This document shows, piece by piece, positions 61,125-64,000 of a DNA stretch of 64,000 bases (positions are counted from its first letter, which is position 1; every line of letters starts with the position of its first letter). Source of the stretch: Dipylidium caninum (Eukaryota; Platyhelminthes; Cestoda; Cyclophyllidea; Dipylidiidae); assembly GCA_017562135.1 (NCBI GenBank), contig QEYB01000926.1, forward strand, positions 620,001-684,000, given 5' to 3'. The notes under the pieces are model-generated. The model did no database searches. It was not told the DNA's origin and was given only the letters and a program-made list of their open reading frames with translations. Position numbers and translations under genes: made by a program.

Positions 61125-61890
61125 CCTATTAAATGCAAGGGAGGTTAAAAGACACAATGTTGTGGCATTTAATTTATATATCAACTCACTTTCGTTAATT
61201 TATGTATTAAGCATGTTGTCCTAAGTTTACCCGATTTTAATACTAGTTGAAGGGATAAGAACCACGGGGACGGTAATGACGTCGAGTAGGAGGTGTGTTT
61301 GATGTTTAATGCTCAACAACTCTCCCTCACTCGCCACAATGTCCGCCTTACGGGAGTAGTTGAAGACAATCCGGACAGGTTTGCACGAAGCGTGGAGAAC
61401 GCGAGGAGAAAATCCAAACTATGCTGGCCGAAGGAGGAACTGACAATCCGCATGTGGCCGAGGTGGCGGCTCCAGTATCACTCATGCCAGACCGTGTAAC
61501 ATAAAGTTGCTTTAATCAAGGTTCAATGTCAACCCTCAAATGTTGTCTCCCTCCCGTCTTAAGTCAAATATGAAACGATGTCACTCTAGTAGGCACTTCA
61601 TTCACCCACTTTCAAGCCTGTCAACGCCACTAATACTCCACAACATTGTTTTACAGCTTATGAAATTTTTAAAGGAGAGTTTTAACTGAGAGGTGGGAAA
61701 GAGACGCCTCCTGTTGACTTCTTCCTCCACGTTAAGACCCATCCATGGTGTGCGCATCTCCGTCCGCATGCATTCCCATTGGCGAAGCGGCCTTATCTAC
61801 TCGCCTACGTGATCCGCCAAAAAAGCCTCTCTATCAGGGGCGGAACTGTGAGAGTTATGTGATTACACTTTGAAATGCCTTTATGGCACA

Positions 61891-61892
<2 letters not shown>

Positions 61893-61932
<40 letters not shown>
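61893..61932 (+). repeat. (CT)n dinucleotide microsatellite
   Basis: About 20 uninterrupted CT units. Confidence 0.95.
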
Positions 61933-61935
<3 letters not shown>

Positions 61936-62992
61936 GCACCATTTACTTTACTTGTGCCGATCATGCGCTGGCTCTGGAAGGGTGGTGCAACGGACTGGAC
62001 TGGGCGAGGGTGGACCGGGCCGGGGTGGCCCTGCTGAAATCCAAGAACCAACGTAAACATAAATTGTACCGACATATGTGCCTACTGAGTGATGAAAATA
62101 CTACCGTACTGTATGCTAGCGCCTCAGCCGAGAAAACAATTCGTATTTTCTGTTTCCCTTAAGGAGGGCAAATTAAAAAGGCGTGGTTTAATGAGTGGTA
62201 TCGGAATTTGTTCCGCCCGCGCTTCGTCGTCTATTCCGCTCTTCTCTCCGGAGCGATGGAGAGTCGTACCTTACGGGACGCGAGAGGAGGTCTGGAGAGG
62301 GTAAAGTGAACTGCATTGTTCCCCATTTCCACACAGGGCAGCAAAGAGACAATTAATGTTGTTTATGTCCATTAGTGGATGCGCCTCCTAGTGTTTTCCC
62401 CTGGCAGACACTAATAATGAAGTAGGTCAATGAAATAGCAAGGCCGCGTCGCTGCAGTACGATCGCCTCTGGTGCAAGTCGGAAGTCTATTGTACAGCTA
62501 AGAAATATATTCCATTAAAAAAAATGTCTTTCCTCTCCTCTCCCCCTCTCCTCTCCTCTCCTCTCCATACTGCACTCGAAATTTTGTCGAAATTGAATTA
62601 TATATTCTTGACAGGAAATTTTGACAGGTGTGAGTGGCTGAGTTAATATGGGGAAGTGTGACATAATTATGGACAAGGGGTCTGATCAAACGTTGTTTCT
62701 TCGTAATTCCTGACTCGAATATAAAAAAAAATAATGTGAAATTGATTAAGATTAAGGAAGCCAAAGTAGAGGGAGAGATTTAACAAAATGATTTAGACTT
62801 AAGGCGACTAATATCACAGGCATAACTTTAATGGAATATGGGATAATTTGTCTCATCGCCTTCACCTACGCCCCGCTCTCCGCCGACCCACGCGGGGGGC
62901 GGGGAGTCTGGTTCGAAAAATTTATGACTACATGTTTCGCTGACGTGGTATTCTGCCTTCTTCTCCTACCGACTGGCCAGGCCGCCAACGAG

Positions 62993-63051
62993 CCAGCCAG
63001 CCAGCCAGCCAGCCAGACACACACACACACACAGACACACACACACAGACA
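62993..63051 (+). repeat. (CCAG)n followed by (CA)n compound microsatellite
   Basis: Five to six CCAG units run directly into two CA runs separated by GA. Confidence 0.9.
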
Positions 63052-64000
63052 TAACGTAACACCAAACTTACACAGCTGTTTGTTGCACTGCTACAACTTC
63101 GGTCTGCAGTGCAATGCAGGAGGGAAAATTCAACCCTCACCACGTGGAATCGGTAGAATGGCGACAAATTCAACTAATTCTTTCAGCCTGATGTAGTCCT
63201 CCACGGCGTTTAGTTACAACCGGCAGCCAAATTAAAAGGTGCTGGTGGGGTTCGCATGTGTTCAACCGTGGCGGAGGACACCGTGCGACACAATGGGGCT
63301 GTATTACCCAAAGAAGACATCTATTTTGCGTAAGGCACTTCCACCTGACCCCTTCCTCCGCCTCCTCCATCATGACTCCACATAAATCTGCCCAAACCTT
63401 GTCCCCAATTTTGGAGGGGGGGAACTTACAACCAGTCAGGATGTCGCCACTAGCAATGATACCCAACTCTCGAGCGCCAACTTGAATGGTAAATGTGCTG
63501 GAAAAAGGAAAACCATGGACCCCTTTCGTTTCACGCACTAGCAGCCACGAGACTCTACCTGAGTCAGCGCAGAGTGGGATAAAAAAAACCGTCTTGCATG
63601 AATTAAACAATGTCTCTGTTGACTGACACACAAAGTGTTCTTGCTGTCTGAACAATTTAGAGGGGTTCGAAAGTCGCCCCGTTGGTGGAGCGAGGGTCAT
63701 CGAATGCCTCCTTCGCATCCCGCCTCGTGGGATTTCGCCTTGTCCTGACAGTTGGCCGCCTACCGGTTGCCGGAAGCAGCGGACATGTCGCCGCAGCGGG
63801 GAGGACTTGGTGAAACCCGTGGCGGAATTTGACTCCTAATGAAGTCACTTTCGGCCTCGTCCTCTTGGCATAGCCTCGAGGTAATAAAAATTTCCACCAC
63901 CCTATGACGGTGGCATTACTGCTGCTAGACACAAATTTGCGCCAAAATAAGACATTTTGTATTGCAGGGTGCCTGACTCTTCTTTCCACCTACCTTTCAT

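Larger units (their letters stand above)
61125..64000. other. Right-edge interval without recognised genes
   Basis: Contains the CT and CCAG/CA repeats listed separately and a pyrimidine run near 62530-62565. The longest ORF (182 codons, minus strand 63170-63718) has no recognisable domain and could be chance. A gene continuing beyond the window cannot be excluded. Confidence 0.4.

Noticed and set aside
63170..63718. 182-codon minus-strand ORF
   Set aside because: The longest ORF outside the transporter shadows and real genes, but it has no recognisable motif and no splice context; about one such ORF is expected by chance.

Overview
The window reads as a eukaryotic, probably flatworm (cestode-like) nuclear segment. 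Coding information is split by short GT-AG introns, intergenic space is long, microsatellites are common, and there are decayed mariner-type DNA transposons. The peptide-type GPCR and the riboflavin transporter have a flatworm-like flavour, but no species-diagnostic sequence was identified. I see no prokaryotic gene arrangement, rRNA, convincing tRNA or CRISPR.

Layout. (1) 1.7-3.3 kb: an intronless rhodopsin-family GPCR, sense-preserved across several 1-nt frameshifts. (2) 3.3-10.9 kb: no gene seen. (3) 10.9-20.8 kb: two SLC52A-type riboflavin transporter genes, tail to tail. The first (+) is intact over seven exons with matching splice phases; the second (-) has the same exon order but carries frameshifts and stops. 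Exons 2-5 of the two copies, with most of the introns between them, are nearly identical, while exons 1, 6 and 7 have diverged. (4) 22.5-30.2 kb: a 14-exon ubiquitin-specific protease (peptidase C19) with Cys box, two CxxC zinc-binding pairs, His box and a distant last exon. (5) 30.7-32.5 kb: two minus-strand mariner copies, apparently one inserted in the other. (6) 34.1-35.5 and 45.2-46.6 kb: a second inverted duplication with about 1.4 kb arms, each containing a long homopyrimidine/homopurine tract. (7) 48.1-50.9 kb: splice-bounded open segments that may be an unrecognised plus-strand gene. (8) 56.9-57.5 and 60.0-61.1 kb: two more mariner copies of the same family, one internally deleted but keeping both terminal repeats. 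The remainder is gene-poor, with simple repeats and G-rich tracts.

The identified genes do not form a pathway: a surface receptor, a vitamin transporter pair and a deubiquitinase. The shared theme is structural: two independent inverted duplications within 64 kb, homogenisation between inverted gene copies, and one mariner family present in at least four copies. Isolated single-base frameshifts in otherwise conserved reading frames recur in the GPCR, the protease and the second transporter, so either assembly indels or gene decay must be considered before calling any of them pseudogenes.
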